Shown here piece after piece: positions 43,932 to 53,987 of a stretch of DNA of 64,000 nucleotides (positions are counted from its first letter, which is position 1; each line of letters begins with the position of its first letter). Source of the stretch: Porticoccaceae bacterium (GTDB lineage Bacteria; Pseudomonadota; Gammaproteobacteria; Pseudomonadales; Porticoccaceae); NCBI GenBank assembly GCA_021773435.1, contig JAJFKC010000010.1:124001-188000 (forward strand), given 5' to 3'. The translations under genes were made by a program, and so were the position numbers. The notes below the pieces were generated by a model, which saw only the letters and a list, made by a program, of their open reading frames with translations, did no database searches and was not told the DNA's origin.

Positions 43932-44684
43932 TTAACGCATAGCGCCATCAATCTGGATGGTCTCGCCATTGAGCATACGGTTTTGGCAAATATGTTTGAC
44001 CAGCTCACCCAATTCTTTTGGATCACCCCAGCGTTTTGGAAAGGGCACCAGGGAGATAAGTTTGTCGGTATGTTTGGCGTCAACGGTCTCGGCGAGTGGC
44101 GTTTTAAAAAAGCCTGGCGCAATAGTCATTACGCGAATCCCGTAAGGGGCAAGGTCGCGTGCCAGCGGTAATGTGGCTCCAGCAACGGCGCGTTTTGATG
44201 CCGCGTAAGCGGATTGCCCCGGCGGGCCATTAAATGCCGCTCCCGATGCGATGTTGATAAGGACACCTCGCTCACCGTCTTCAAAAGGTTCCAGGTCCAT
44301 CATCCGTTCTGCGAATAAAGCACAGGCGTCGAGAGTTCCAATCACATTTATGTCGATTTGTCGTTGCAGCGATTCGATGGGGTGAGCACCCTGTGATCGA
44401 CTGGTGATTTTTCGGCTGACATCAATGCCCGCAAAATTAATCGCAATGCGTGGCGGCCCGATAGTCTCGCAGGCCTGGGCAACGGCGGCGCTCAGGGATT
44501 CATGATTGGCAACATCGCATTCGACAGCGACGCCGTGCAATTGTTTGGCCAGGGCTTGGGCCAGAGCCATATCCCGATCCAGCAAAGCGACTTTTGCGCC
44601 AGCTTCGGCGAGTAAAGTGGCGCTGGCCGCGCCGAGTCCTGATGCCCCACCGGTTATAAATGCTGTTGAGCCATCGAGTTTCAT
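43932..44684 (-). CDS. SDR-family dehydrogenase (first of a paralogous pair)
   Basis: A 250-residue SDR: TGGASGLG for NAD binding, then the active Ser and YAASKRAV with the Tyr/Lys pair. Strongly similar to the next gene throughout, pointing to an old duplication. Resembles 3-hydroxyacyl-CoA dehydrogenase type 2 (HSD10-like), so a beta-oxidation role fits with the neighbouring AMACR gene. Confidence 0.85.
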   Translation of the reverse strand: MKLDGSTAFITGGASGLGAASATLLAEAGAKVALLDRDMALAQALAKQLHGVAVECDVANHESLSAAVAQACETIGPPRIAINFAGIDVSRKITSRSQGAHPIESLQRQIDINVIGTLDACALFAERMMDLEPFEDGERGVLINIASGAAFNGPPGQSAYAASKRAVAGATLPLARDLAPYGIRVMTIAPGFFKTPLAETVDAKHTDKLISLVPFPKRWGDPKELGELVKHICQNRMLNGETIQIDGAMR

Positions 44685-44754
44685 TGCCCGCCCTCGTTGC
44701 TTGTAATCATAATGTTGTAGATTGGATTGTTAGCGTAAACCTGGATGGTCATCA

Positions 44755-45510
44755 TTAGAAGAACCCTGCGTCAATGCGTATGGTGGCAGCATTGAGCATC
44801 TGGTTTTCGCAAATATGTTGTACCAGTGAGCCGATTTCTTCGGGCCTGCCTTTGCGCTGGGGGAACAAGGCGCGGCGCAATAATTGCCCGGTCATTTGTT
44901 CGTCCATTGTGCCAGCTAACGGCGTATCAAACAGTCCTGGAGCGATGGTAACAACGCGAATACCGTAACGGGATAGATCGCGAGCCATAGGCAATGTTGC
45001 ACCAACTACCCCAGCTTTTGAGGCAGCATAAACTGCCTGACCATTGGGGGCATTAAATGCTGCAACAGAGGCTATATTAATCAACACGCCTCGTTCGCCA
45101 TCGTCATCCAGAGCCTCAAGATCGAGCATTGCCGTTGATGCATGGGCGCAGCAGCTCAGTGTGCCGACCAGATTTACATCGATCACTCGTTGCATCGGGC
45201 CAATGGCATGGGCACCGGATTTGCGACTGGCTATTTTGCGTGCGGTATCAATGCCAGCGCAATTAACCAGAATGCGCGCCGCGCCGTGTTCCGCTTGGGC
45301 GTTGGCAAAGGCCTGTTGTACGGATTCATCATTGGCGACATCGCAAGCAATGGCTATGCCGCCGACCTCTCGAGCTGTGGCTTCGGCAAGCTCCAGGTTT
45401 CGATCAAATACCGCTATTTTGGCACCGGCCTGAGCCAGCACCCGTACAACGCCAGCGCCAATGCCGGAAGCTCCGCCAGTGACGACTGCGCTTAAATCCT
45501 GAATTTTCAT
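44755..45510 (-). CDS. SDR-family dehydrogenase (second of a paralogous pair)
   Basis: A 251-residue SDR with TGGASGIG, then the catalytic Ser (LINIASVAAFN) and YAASKAGV. It is a paralog of the gene 70 bp downstream, and shares most blocks with it, including MARDLSRYGIRVVTIAPG. In the first copy the corresponding Ser block reads INIASGAAFN. Probably acts on 3-hydroxyacyl-CoA. Confidence 0.85.
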   Translation of the reverse strand: MKIQDLSAVVTGGASGIGAGVVRVLAQAGAKIAVFDRNLELAEATAREVGGIAIACDVANDESVQQAFANAQAEHGAARILVNCAGIDTARKIASRKSGAHAIGPMQRVIDVNLVGTLSCCAHASTAMLDLEALDDDGERGVLINIASVAAFNAPNGQAVYAASKAGVVGATLPMARDLSRYGIRVVTIAPGLFDTPLAGTMDEQMTGQLLRRALFPQRKGRPEEIGSLVQHICENQMLNAATIRIDAGFF

Positions 45511-45635
45511 AGTTGATCCTGGTTGGGATTAATAACTTGATTGTTTTCTAGAACGTCCAGGCTGGGGTGTCTAGACTTAACTACTCCGTGTGCGCATAGC
45601 TTAGTTGCTAAGGTGTTGCTAAGGACAGCTAAATG

Positions 45636-47024
45636 TCACTCAATATTTAGTTTTTTAAGTTTGTACCGAAGTTGCCTAAAACTAATGCCGAGCTTTTCAG
45701 CGGCGGCGGTTTTATTCCAGCGTGTTGCGTCAAGGGCCTCCTCTAGCAAACGCTTTTCTATAGTCGCTATGTATTCGTCGAGATTGCCGTCAATATAAGG
45801 GGGCATATTGCCATTGGTTGATGGGACGACGACGTCGAGTTGTTCAGCTGCGGAGTTAGCGGGGGTGAGGGGTGCAGTCATTGCTGTTTGTAGCTGCAAA
45901 TTTTCTGCGGTAATCATCTCGCCATCGCAAAGTGTAAAGGCTCGCTCCAGAGTGTTTTCCAGTTCCCTTACATTGCCGGGAAACGGATGGTTGATCAGTG
46001 CAGACATGGCCGAGGAGTCTAGTTTTGGCGATCTAATGCCTGATTCGGTAGCGTTTCTATCGACAAATAATTGTATCAATTCGGGGATATCTTCCGGACG
46101 TTCGCGTAGGGCAGGCACATGCAATTCAATAACGTTAATTCGATAATACAAATCTTGGCGAAAGTGATTAAGTTCTACTTCCCGAGACAGGTTTTTGTGG
46201 GAGGCACTCAATATCCGGATGTCGACCGGTATTTCCGTATCAGTGCCCACGGGACGAATGGATTTTTCCTGTATGCCACGCAACAGTTTTACCTGCATGG
46301 GCAGGGGTAGATCGGCGACCTCGTCAAGAAATAAAGTACCCCCGTCGGCGGCCTGGAACAGTCCTTGTTTATCCTGAAAAGCGCCGGTAAAACTGCCTTT
46401 CTTATGGCCGAAAAATTCGCTCTCCATCAATTCGGAGGGAATCGCGCCGCAATTGACCGGAATAAAAGGGCCGTCTGCCCTCGGACCCTGATAGTGGATT
46501 GATCTTGCAACCACTTCTTTACCGCTACCGGATTCTCCAGAGATATAGATGGGTGCCTGACTGCGGGCGACACGGCCAATTTGATTGCGCAGCTCTGCCA
46601 TAATCGCTGTGCTGCCAATTAACTGATTTTGCTGTGTGCTGGCGGGATTTTGTTCGCCGCTCAATTTCAGCGCAGCGTTAACCATTGCTCTGAGTTTAGG
46701 AAGCTGAACGGGCTTGCTTACAAAGTCAAAGGCGCCGCGTTTAAGTGCTTCTACGGCGATGTCGGTATTGCCGTATGCGGTGATCATCGCCACCGGTAGC
46801 TCCGGGTATTTTTGCTGAATGTGTTCGATCAAGTCCAGGCCGTTGCCATCGGGTAGACGCATATCGGTGAGGCAAAGATTGAAAGTGCTATTGGCGAGCT
46901 TTTGGTGGGCGGCGGTGATGTCCGGGGCTTCTGAGACGTCGATACCGAGTTTGTTCAGGGTCATACCAATCAATTGGCGGATATCGGGTTCGTCATCGAC
47001 GATAAGTGCGCGTGGTTTGGTCAT
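45636..47024 (-). CDS. pilR: Sigma-54-dependent response regulator PilR
   Basis: A 462-residue NtrC-type regulator. It has a receiver domain with the phospho-Asp in LTDMRLPDGNG (about residue 55), an AAA+ domain with GESGSGKEV and GSFTGA (the sigma-54 contact loop, with Ser for the more common Ala), and a C-terminal HTH (RWNKTAAAEKLGISFRQLRY). PilR controls type IV pilin expression. It overlaps pilS by 4 bp. Confidence 0.92.
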   Translation of the reverse strand: MTKPRALIVDDEPDIRQLIGMTLNKLGIDVSEAPDITAAHQKLANSTFNLCLTDMRLPDGNGLDLIEHIQQKYPELPVAMITAYGNTDIAVEALKRGAFDFVSKPVQLPKLRAMVNAALKLSGEQNPASTQQNQLIGSTAIMAELRNQIGRVARSQAPIYISGESGSGKEVVARSIHYQGPRADGPFIPVNCGAIPSELMESEFFGHKKGSFTGAFQDKQGLFQAADGGTLFLDEVADLPLPMQVKLLRGIQEKSIRPVGTDTEIPVDIRILSASHKNLSREVELNHFRQDLYYRINVIELHVPALRERPEDIPELIQLFVDRNATESGIRSPKLDSSAMSALINHPFPGNVRELENTLERAFTLCDGEMITAENLQLQTAMTAPLTPANSAAEQLDVVVPSTNGNMPPYIDGNLDEYIATIEKRLLEEALDATRWNKTAAAEKLGISFRQLRYKLKKLNIE

Positions 47025-48721
47025 GAATTCTTTGCCGGTAGTAATTGCTCGGGGTGGGCGAAGACTATCCTGAAAAAGCCCTTTTTTGTACCAGATTTTG
47101 TATCGGCTTGGTTAATCGAGTGATTGTTGGCGAGACCACTGTTGTTGAGACCTTGGTTGTTGTCGAGGCAATAGCTTAGTGTGGCATAGTTAAATTCACA
47201 GCGCTCTTTGGCAAGGTAGAGGCCAAGCCCGCTGCCGGTATTTGATGTGGTGAAAAAGGGTTCGAATATCTGGCTGCGATATTTAGCATCGATGCCCGAA
47301 CCTTTATCGTAGATTTCAATGCTGGGTAGCCCGGACACCGGATCGAATTGAGCACTTATTTTTGCCCAGGCCTCGCCCGTCTCGTTGGTGCTATATCGAC
47401 GCGCATTATCAATGAGATTGGTGACGATCTGATTTAGATGAATCGGGTCAAAAAGTACCTGGAGGTTTTTGTCGAGCATCTCAATGACGATAGTCGTGGT
47501 ATCGATATGGGCGTCGTTATACTCCTTACAAAAGTTTTTTAGCCACTGGTCCAGGTGCAGCTTTTGAAAGTTCGGTGCCTTCTGGCTCGACAACTGCAGG
47601 ATACTATCGACGATAGAGTTCACTCTCGCGGAATGTCTATTGATGATGTCAGTAAATTGGGTGGTTATTTCTGATCCCTCACCTTCCTCGGCCAGCATCT
47701 GTGCTGCGTGACTAATCGCACCAAGTGGGTTTCTGATCTCATGGGCAATACTGCCCGCCAAGCGGCCCAGAGAGGCAAGTTTTAGCTGTTGAGCATTTTG
47801 TACGATGGAGCGCGTGTCCTCTATAAAAATGATGGTATGTCGTTCCTCCTGTTCATCCAGCCTGGCGAAATTACATTGAATTTCTGCGTTTGTGTTCGCG
47901 ATTAATATGGGTGGACAACGTGACCAGGGATAAGCTAGCCAGCGATCATAAAGTTTAAACAGTTCTGGTAGGGACTTTAAAGAATGTCCGATGACCAACG
48001 GTGCGCTGGGTTTATGTCCTCCGAGGTGCTCTATTGCAGCACTATTTATAAGTTTAATGTGTGCTGACGTGTCAATAAGTACAATGCCGGTCCTCATACG
48101 GTTGACAATTAGTTCGTTAAGTTTTTGTAAGTGTGCTGCCTGGTCGGCACCTTTTATTGCGAGGTTTTGCGAGGCCAACAAATTACGATTTAGCCCGCGA
48201 AAAAGGAATGATGTCAGAAATAACAGTATGCCCAGCAAACCAGTTGGAAAAAGCGTTGCATTACTGTTGCTGTAGAACGCTAATGAGACAATAGTCCCTG
48301 CCATTACCAAGATACTCGCAATAGCGGCTAGTAAAATGGCTAATTGACCGGTAAAAATAAGCGAGCTGGTTGCGATCGTTACTAGAAGGAGTAAGCCAAT
48401 GCCGCTGCTGGTGCCCCCGCTGGCGAAAATCAACAGATTTAGACAGATGATATCTATCAAGAGGTAGATAAATAGTACGTAGGGTTCGCAGATGAAACTC
48501 CTAATAATTAGCCACGCAAGGCCCAATGTAGTGAGCGTGACAAAACCAACGGCAGTAAAGAAGAAAATATTCGGTGACAAAGTGGCGAAGATGCCATCGG
48601 TAAACTTGGTCAGGTACATGCCCAGTATTAATGCAGATAGCAAAAATCGATAGTAGGCATATACCCTTACCAGCCCGACGGGCGAGGACGATAGACTGCT
48701 CTGTTGGTTGAACTGCGGCAT
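47021..48721 (-). CDS. pilS: Two-component sensor histidine kinase PilS
   Basis: A 566-residue inner-membrane sensor with about six N-terminal membrane helices, a PAS-like region, the His box SIAHEIRNPLGAI and the HATPase domain ending GSGLGLYLAKERCEF. It pairs with PilR. Its C terminus carries a 15-bp tandem repeat (NNQGL/NNSGL-like) and an Asn-rich tail absent from most PilS proteins. Confidence 0.9.
   Translation of the reverse strand: MPQFNQQSSLSSSPVGLVRVYAYYRFLLSALILGMYLTKFTDGIFATLSPNIFFFTAVGFVTLTTLGLAWLIIRSFICEPYVLFIYLLIDIICLNLLIFASGGTSSGIGLLLLVTIATSSLIFTGQLAILLAAIASILVMAGTIVSLAFYSNSNATLFPTGLLGILLFLTSFLFRGLNRNLLASQNLAIKGADQAAHLQKLNELIVNRMRTGIVLIDTSAHIKLINSAAIEHLGGHKPSAPLVIGHSLKSLPELFKLYDRWLAYPWSRCPPILIANTNAEIQCNFARLDEQEERHTIIFIEDTRSIVQNAQQLKLASLGRLAGSIAHEIRNPLGAISHAAQMLAEEGEGSEITTQFTDIINRHSARVNSIVDSILQLSSQKAPNFQKLHLDQWLKNFCKEYNDAHIDTTTIVIEMLDKNLQVLFDPIHLNQIVTNLIDNARRYSTNETGEAWAKISAQFDPVSGLPSIEIYDKGSGIDAKYRSQIFEPFFTTSNTGSGLGLYLAKERCEFNYATLSYCLDNNQGLNNSGLANNHSINQADTKSGTKKGFFRIVFAHPEQLLPAKNS
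47126..47170 (-). repeat. 15-bp in-frame tandem repeat in pilS
   Basis: Three units (47126, 47141, 47156; GTTGTTGAGACCTTG type) encode an Asn/Leu-rich run near the C terminus of PilS. Confidence 0.75.
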
Positions 48722-48797
48722 AAAGTAGAATCTGTTTTGCTATGGCTTAAATTTTAGCTGAAAATGCGCCCCCAATTCACTGCTTACTTGATGTTTT

Positions 48798-50426
48798 ATG
48801 AATACGCTTTCATTAGTTTTGGCCCAGATCAATCCTGTTGTCGGTGACATTCCCGGTAACACCGAGAAGGTTATCGCAGTTGTACAGGAAGCACGTGATC
48901 AATTCTCTGCACAAGTGGTGGTATTTCCGGAACTCGTGTTGTGCGGTTATCCACCAGAAGATCTGTTGCTTCGACCCAGCATGCAGACCCGTATTGAACG
49001 CGCCCTGGGTAAACTGGGAGACGCATGCAGCGATATTTCGGTGATATTGGGTTACCCGTGGCGAGAAAAAGGGGCTTTGTACAATGTCGCGGGACTTATC
49101 CAGAACGGTAAAGTAGTCGCCCAATATGCAAAAACCTGCCTGCCCAACTATCAGGTTTTTGATGAGAAACGCTACTTTGAAGCGGGCAATGCCGCCTGCG
49201 TAGTTGATATTTGCGGCATCAAAACCGCCCTAAGCGTGTGTGAAGATATTTGGGATGACAAGCCCATGGAGCAGGCAAAACAGGCCGGTGCCAGATTGAT
49301 GATTAATATCAATGCCTCACCTTTTCATAAGAATAAGCAAACGGCGCGTCAGGAAACAGTTGTCCGGCGAGCACGACAAGGGGCAATGCCGGTAGTCTAT
49401 GTCAACCAGATCGGCGGTCAGGATGAGCTAGTCTTTGACGGCGGCTCTATGGTGATCGATAGCAGTGGTGAGTTGTGTGTGCAGGCACCTTTGTTTGAGG
49501 AATTGCTTATCCCGATCACGCTGGAGTTCGATAATAATATTATTCAGGTGGTTAAAAAGTCGATAACCCCCGCACCCGATGTGTTAGTTGCGGTTTATCA
49601 GGCCCTGGTGGTCGGTGTTCGAGATTACGTCAATAAAAATGGCTTTCGGGGCGTGGTGCTGGGTTTGTCAGGGGGTATTGACTCGGCGCTGACCCTGGCG
49701 GTTGCCGTGGATGCTCTGGGGGCGGACAGAGTCGAAGCGGTGATGATGCCGTTTCGTTATACCTCTCAACTCAGCCTGGACGATGCTCAGGCAGAGGCAA
49801 ATTCACTGGGTGTTAATTACAAAATAATCAGCATCGAATCGGTGTATGAGTCTTTCTGCAGCGCTCTGGAGGAAGAATTTAGCAATACTGAAAAGGATAA
49901 AACCGAGGAGAATATCCAGGCCCGCTCACGGGGTGTGTTGTTGATGGCAATTTCAAATAAAAAAGGTTATCTGGTGTTAACAACTGGAAATAAAAGTGAA
50001 ATGGCAGTTGGTTATGCGACTTTGTATGGAGATATGGCGGGAGGCCTTGACGTGCTCAAGGATGTGCCCAAAACCATGGTGTTTGAGCTGGCCAGATATC
50101 GAAATACTATCTCACCGGTCATTCCAGAATCTGTGATTACCAGGCCACCTTCGGCAGAGTTGGCGCCGGAACAAAAAGATGAAGATTCTTTGCCACCTTA
50201 TGATATTTTGGACCAAATTTTGGCGCTGTATATTGAGGAGGATATGGCGGCACAGGATATTATCAATCGAGGATTTTCAGCCGAAGACGTCAATCACATT
50301 GTCCGTTTAGTTGATTTAAACGAATATAAACGACAGCAGGCAGCCGTAGGGATACGTATTTCAGAGCGAGGCTTCGGCCGGGATCGGCGTTATCCAATCA
50401 CCAATGGCTGGCGACCTGGCGACTAG
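48798..50426 (+). CDS. nadE: Glutamine-dependent NAD+ synthase
   Basis: A 542-residue two-domain enzyme. The N-terminal nitrilase-like amidase has Glu in FPELVLCGY, Lys in YAKTCLPN and Cys in SVCEDIWDD; the C-terminal synthetase has the P-loop GLSGGIDSALTLAV. It makes NAD+ from deamido-NAD using glutamine. It is divergent from pilS with only 76 bp between. Confidence 0.95.
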   Translation: MNTLSLVLAQINPVVGDIPGNTEKVIAVVQEARDQFSAQVVVFPELVLCGYPPEDLLLRPSMQTRIERALGKLGDACSDISVILGYPWREKGALYNVAGLIQNGKVVAQYAKTCLPNYQVFDEKRYFEAGNAACVVDICGIKTALSVCEDIWDDKPMEQAKQAGARLMININASPFHKNKQTARQETVVRRARQGAMPVVYVNQIGGQDELVFDGGSMVIDSSGELCVQAPLFEELLIPITLEFDNNIIQVVKKSITPAPDVLVAVYQALVVGVRDYVNKNGFRGVVLGLSGGIDSALTLAVAVDALGADRVEAVMMPFRYTSQLSLDDAQAEANSLGVNYKIISIESVYESFCSALEEEFSNTEKDKTEENIQARSRGVLLMAISNKKGYLVLTTGNKSEMAVGYATLYGDMAGGLDVLKDVPKTMVFELARYRNTISPVIPESVITRPPSAELAPEQKDEDSLPPYDILDQILALYIEEDMAAQDIINRGFSAEDVNHIVRLVDLNEYKRQQAAVGIRISERGFGRDRRYPITNGWRPGD

Positions 50427-50467
50427 CGCTGATGTGGACTGTGCTTTGGTATTGATCAGCAGCGGTA

Positions 50468-51523
50468 TTACTCGCCAAACAAACCGAATGATAGTCGATT
50501 CAGCCAGGAGCGGGGCGGTTTGCCAGACTTAACAGTTGGTAAGGTCCCATTGCTATCGCCGTTCAGACTTGCGGGAACCTCATTTCGAAGTACGGCTATA
50601 TTGCGGTCTATCGGATTGAAAATATTGCGACTATCAAAAAATGGTGTTTTTTCCGGCTTAAAGTAACCAAATGTAAGACGACTCTGCCAGTGTTTTTCGT
50701 CTTCAATGACGCCTTGCTGATAGTTGAACTGACCTTGTTCGTCGAGGGCCGGATGGTTAGAGTAGTTTGTAGCTAGAACCCTGGCAGCATCATCGGCCAA
50801 ATCCTGATATCCGATCAAATAATAACCCTGCGCCATAACCGCTAGTCCATCGGGTACCGCAGGTGTTTGCTGAAAATTCTCAACAACATAGCGACCACGA
50901 TTTACCGCCGCAAGATACGCGCCACGTTTAAAATAATAGTTGGCCGCCTGGATTTCGTGGCGTGCCAGTGTATTGCGCAGGTATACCATCCGTTTGCGCG
51001 CGTCAGCCGCGTAAGCGCTATTGGGATAGCGACTGATTAACTGGCTAAATGTCGCAAACGCCTGCCGCGCTTCTCCCGGATCGCGGCGTGTTTCGTCAAC
51101 CGGCATGATGTTGGAGAATATGCCTTTGGTTTGCGCGGTAGCTGCAAGCCCTTTGATGTAGTAGGCGTAATCGACGTTAGGGTGACGGGGATGAAGCCGG
51201 ATAAAACGTTCCGCCGATGCCACCGCGGCCTCATGGTCGGCTGATTCAAAGTAAACATAAATCAGCTCTAGCTGGGCTTGTTCTGCGTAGTTACCAAATG
51301 GGAATTGCGATTCAAAGCCCTGCAGGTTTGTAATCGCATCGGTCCAGTTTTTAGCAGTTAGGTTTTTTTGTATACGGTCATAAAATTGCTTTTCATTTAA
51401 GCCTTTCAGTTCTTCCTGTTTGGCTTTTTCTGCTTTTTCGTCGGCTTTTGAATCGACAAAAGGCATCCATGAACAGCTTGAAATTAACAGTGACGCTGCA
51501 GCAAAAAAAATAACTAAACGCAT
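50468..51523 (-). CDS. bamD: Outer membrane assembly lipoprotein BamD
   Basis: About 351 residues from ATG 51523; an earlier start at 51589 lacks a signal. Signal peptide with lipobox LISSCSW. Repeated TPR-like helices (SQFPFGNYAEQAQLELIYVY and later). A long C-terminal tail extends past the usual BamD end. It is essential for beta-barrel assembly. Divergent from rluD, a classic arrangement. Confidence 0.93.
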   Translation of the reverse strand: MRLVIFFAAASLLISSCSWMPFVDSKADEKAEKAKQEELKGLNEKQFYDRIQKNLTAKNWTDAITNLQGFESQFPFGNYAEQAQLELIYVYFESADHEAAVASAERFIRLHPRHPNVDYAYYIKGLAATAQTKGIFSNIMPVDETRRDPGEARQAFATFSQLISRYPNSAYAADARKRMVYLRNTLARHEIQAANYYFKRGAYLAAVNRGRYVVENFQQTPAVPDGLAVMAQGYYLIGYQDLADDAARVLATNYSNHPALDEQGQFNYQQGVIEDEKHWQSRLTFGYFKPEKTPFFDSRNIFNPIDRNIAVLRNEVPASLNGDSNGTLPTVKSGKPPRSWLNRLSFGLFGE

Positions 51524-51622
51524 GATTGAGGAGGTTCCCGGTGTCTGTCGGAGTGTTGCCTGGAGAGCATGGCCATGTAGAATCGCCATTTAAACACAGC
51601 CATCAGGCAAGCTGAATAGCAA

Positions 51623-52600
51623 ATGCAGCAAGATCAGGCCGTCACCCCCGTCAAAAAACGGGTGCCAGAGGGATTACAAGGTTGTCGGCTGGATCAGGCC
51701 GCCGCCAAAGTGTTTCCCGAGTATTCTCGGTCACGATTACAGCAGTGGATACGGGACGGTCGCTTAAGCGTTGATGGTAGGTCGGCGACTGTTCGCGAAA
51801 AGCTAGTGGGTGGTGAGTATCTGAGTTTGACCGCTGAGCCTGAAAGCTCAACCGAGTGGCAAGCGCAGCCATTGAATCTGGCAATTGTCTATGAGGACAG
51901 CGCCATCCTGGTGCTGAATAAACCGGCCAGTCTGGTGGTGCATCCCGGTGCCGGCAATCCCGATCAAACGCTGCTTAACGGATTGCTGCATCATTGCCCG
52001 CAATTAGCATCGATACCCCGCGCAGGCATTGTTCATCGCCTGGATAAAGATACCACCGGCCTGCTGGTCGTTGCCAAAACGCTCATTGCCCACAATAGCC
52101 TGGTAAAACAACTTAAAGCGCGTTCAGTGTCCCGCGAATATGAAGCCGTCGTGCAGGGCGAGCTATATCGCAGTGGCAGTGTCGACGAGGCTATCGGCAG
52201 ACATCCGGTGGCAAGGATTCGTATGGCGGTATTACCGAGAGGCGGTAAAGCGGCCAAAACCCATTATCGGGTGCTGACGACATTTCATGGGTACAGCCAT
52301 CTCAGAGTCATTTTGGAAACCGGCCGAACCCACCAAATTCGCGTGCATATGGCACACCTTGGTCACCCTCTAGTAGGTGATGCACTATATGGCGGACGTC
52401 TGCGTATACCGGCTGGTATTGACGAGCAACTGGCGAGCGCGATACGCAGCTTTGATCGTCAGGCGCTCCATGCCACACAACTAGCCCTGACTCATCCGGA
52501 GTCTGGTGAGCCAATGACCTGGCAGGTACCGTTGCCCGAGGATTTGGCTGATCTCCTGGCGCATTTTAGAGTAGACAATGATCGAGCCTCTCAGTCGTGA
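51623..52600 (+). CDS. rluD: 23S rRNA pseudouridine synthase RluD
   Basis: A 325-residue RluA-family enzyme: an S4 domain (RLDQAAAKVFPEYSRSRLQQ) then the catalytic GIVHRLDKDTTGLLVVAK with Asp. It modifies 23S rRNA helix 69. It overlaps pgeF by 4 bp (GTGA). Confidence 0.95.
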   Translation: MQQDQAVTPVKKRVPEGLQGCRLDQAAAKVFPEYSRSRLQQWIRDGRLSVDGRSATVREKLVGGEYLSLTAEPESSTEWQAQPLNLAIVYEDSAILVLNKPASLVVHPGAGNPDQTLLNGLLHHCPQLASIPRAGIVHRLDKDTTGLLVVAKTLIAHNSLVKQLKARSVSREYEAVVQGELYRSGSVDEAIGRHPVARIRMAVLPRGGKAAKTHYRVLTTFHGYSHLRVILETGRTHQIRVHMAHLGHPLVGDALYGGRLRIPAGIDEQLASAIRSFDRQALHATQLALTHPESGEPMTWQVPLPEDLADLLAHFRVDNDRASQS

Positions 52601-53394
52601 ATGTCGCTGCAGGTGACGCTTTCTCGATTCTAGACCCCACCTGGCCACTGGCCACCGGCGTGCGAAGCGTTATTACCACACGTCATACGGGTGTGGCTGG
52701 GAGTAACATTTTTGATGAAAAGTTGCTGGGATTATCCGCATCAATTCCCGATGATTCTGACGAAGCCCACACTGTGCAACAGGCACGCTCGCAGTTAGCC
52801 GGGGATCTGGGCCTGAATTTGCCACCTCAATGGTTGCAACAGGCGCACGGTGCCGAAGCCATAGAAGCATCTGCAAACGGCAAAATAGCGCTTGCCGATG
52901 CAACTTTCACTCGCGAAACAGGTTTGGCCTGCGCGGTGTTGACCGCTGATTGTCTGCCCATATTGGTCAGCGCGAAAGACGCTTCAATTGTGGCGGCCAT
53001 CCATGCCGGGTGGCGGGGACTGGCTAGTGGTATTGTCGGAGCAACACTCTCCGAGTTAGAGGTCGATGCTCGGGAACTGATGGTTTATCTCGGCCCCGCC
53101 ATCTGCGCACAACACTTTGAGGTTGGTCGGGAAGTTCGACAGGCGTTTTTAGCTGGCTGCATGGCTGATCTTAAATCGTCTCTGGTGAGCAGATGTTTTC
53201 GGCCATCAGATGTAAAACCGGGGCATTACTTTGCAGATCTTTATGCGTTAGCACGTGCCCAGCTTCGCGCTTTGGGTGTTATCGATATATATGGCGGCGG
53301 ATATTGTACCTTCGACCAGACCTCGTTGTTTTATTCCCACCGGCGGAGTGGTGATGTCGGCAGAATGGCGAGTCTTATCTGGATTGAATCTTAG
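52597..53394 (+). CDS. pgeF: Peptidoglycan editing factor PgeF (multicopper laccase-like YfiH)
   Basis: A 265-residue protein. The zinc-binding and catalytic motifs QQAHGAEAI, LTADCLPIL and AAIHAGWRGLASGIV match PgeF, which removes L-Ser from mis-charged peptidoglycan precursors; older names call it laccase or polyphenol oxidase. GTG start at 52597 overlaps the rluD stop. Confidence 0.93.
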   Translation: MNVAAGDAFSILDPTWPLATGVRSVITTRHTGVAGSNIFDEKLLGLSASIPDDSDEAHTVQQARSQLAGDLGLNLPPQWLQQAHGAEAIEASANGKIALADATFTRETGLACAVLTADCLPILVSAKDASIVAAIHAGWRGLASGIVGATLSELEVDARELMVYLGPAICAQHFEVGREVRQAFLAGCMADLKSSLVSRCFRPSDVKPGHYFADLYALARAQLRALGVIDIYGGGYCTFDQTSLFYSHRRSGDVGRMASLIWIES

Positions 53395-53447
53395 GATGGC
53401 TCGAAACTAAGTATGAATCTAATGTTAGATTGCCAGGTATTTATGGC

Positions 53448-53987
53448 CTAGCGTTTATGGCGACGAATCAGATCGGTTCTCACCGGGAATATACCGGCCT
53501 TCCGGTCGGCAAAGAAATGTTCCAGGGTCGTTTTTACAGACGGAAAAGCGATGTCCGACCAGGGGATGTCTTCCTCACGAAACAGTTCAACCTCAAGGGA
53601 TTCTATACCTGGTGAGAACTCGGGCTTGGCCAGTTGGCCTCGATAAAATATATAGACCTGATTAATATGGGGAATATCAATCATGGTGTAAAGTTCAAGG
53701 GCATGCAGGGCTACATTGGCTTCTTCCATGCTCTCCCGCTCGGCACCTTCCAGGGTTGTCTCACCGTTTTCCATAAACCCGGCAGGTAGTGTCCAGTAGC
53801 CATAGGCAGGTTCAATGGCGCGCCGACAAAGCAGAACCTTATCGTCATAAACCGGCAAGCTGCCGGCTATAATGCAGGGGTTTTGATAGTGCACCGTATC
53901 GCAGACATTGCAGACATGACGGTGCCGATCATCTCCCTCGGGAATTCGTTGACTCACGGCCTCGCCGCAGGCGCTACAATATTTCAA
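53448..53987 (-). CDS. Nudix hydrolase with N-terminal zinc ribbon
   Basis: About 179 residues from a TTG at 53987 (MKYCSACG start typical of the family); a frame to 54026 also begins with TTG. Two CxxC pairs (CSAC and CNVC) form a zinc ribbon, followed by the Nudix box GFMENGETTLEGAERESMEE. Substrate not deducible; possibly NADH or nucleoside diphosphates. Confidence 0.87.
   Translation of the reverse strand: MKYCSACGEAVSQRIPEGDDRHRHVCNVCDTVHYQNPCIIAGSLPVYDDKVLLCRRAIEPAYGYWTLPAGFMENGETTLEGAERESMEEANVALHALELYTMIDIPHINQVYIFYRGQLAKPEFSPGIESLEVELFREEDIPWSDIAFPSVKTTLEHFFADRKAGIFPVRTDLIRRHKR

Noticed and set aside
53416-53431. Short palindrome (AATCTAA and TTAGATT) after pgeF
   Set aside because: The two-base loop and lack of a T-run make it a weak terminator candidate.
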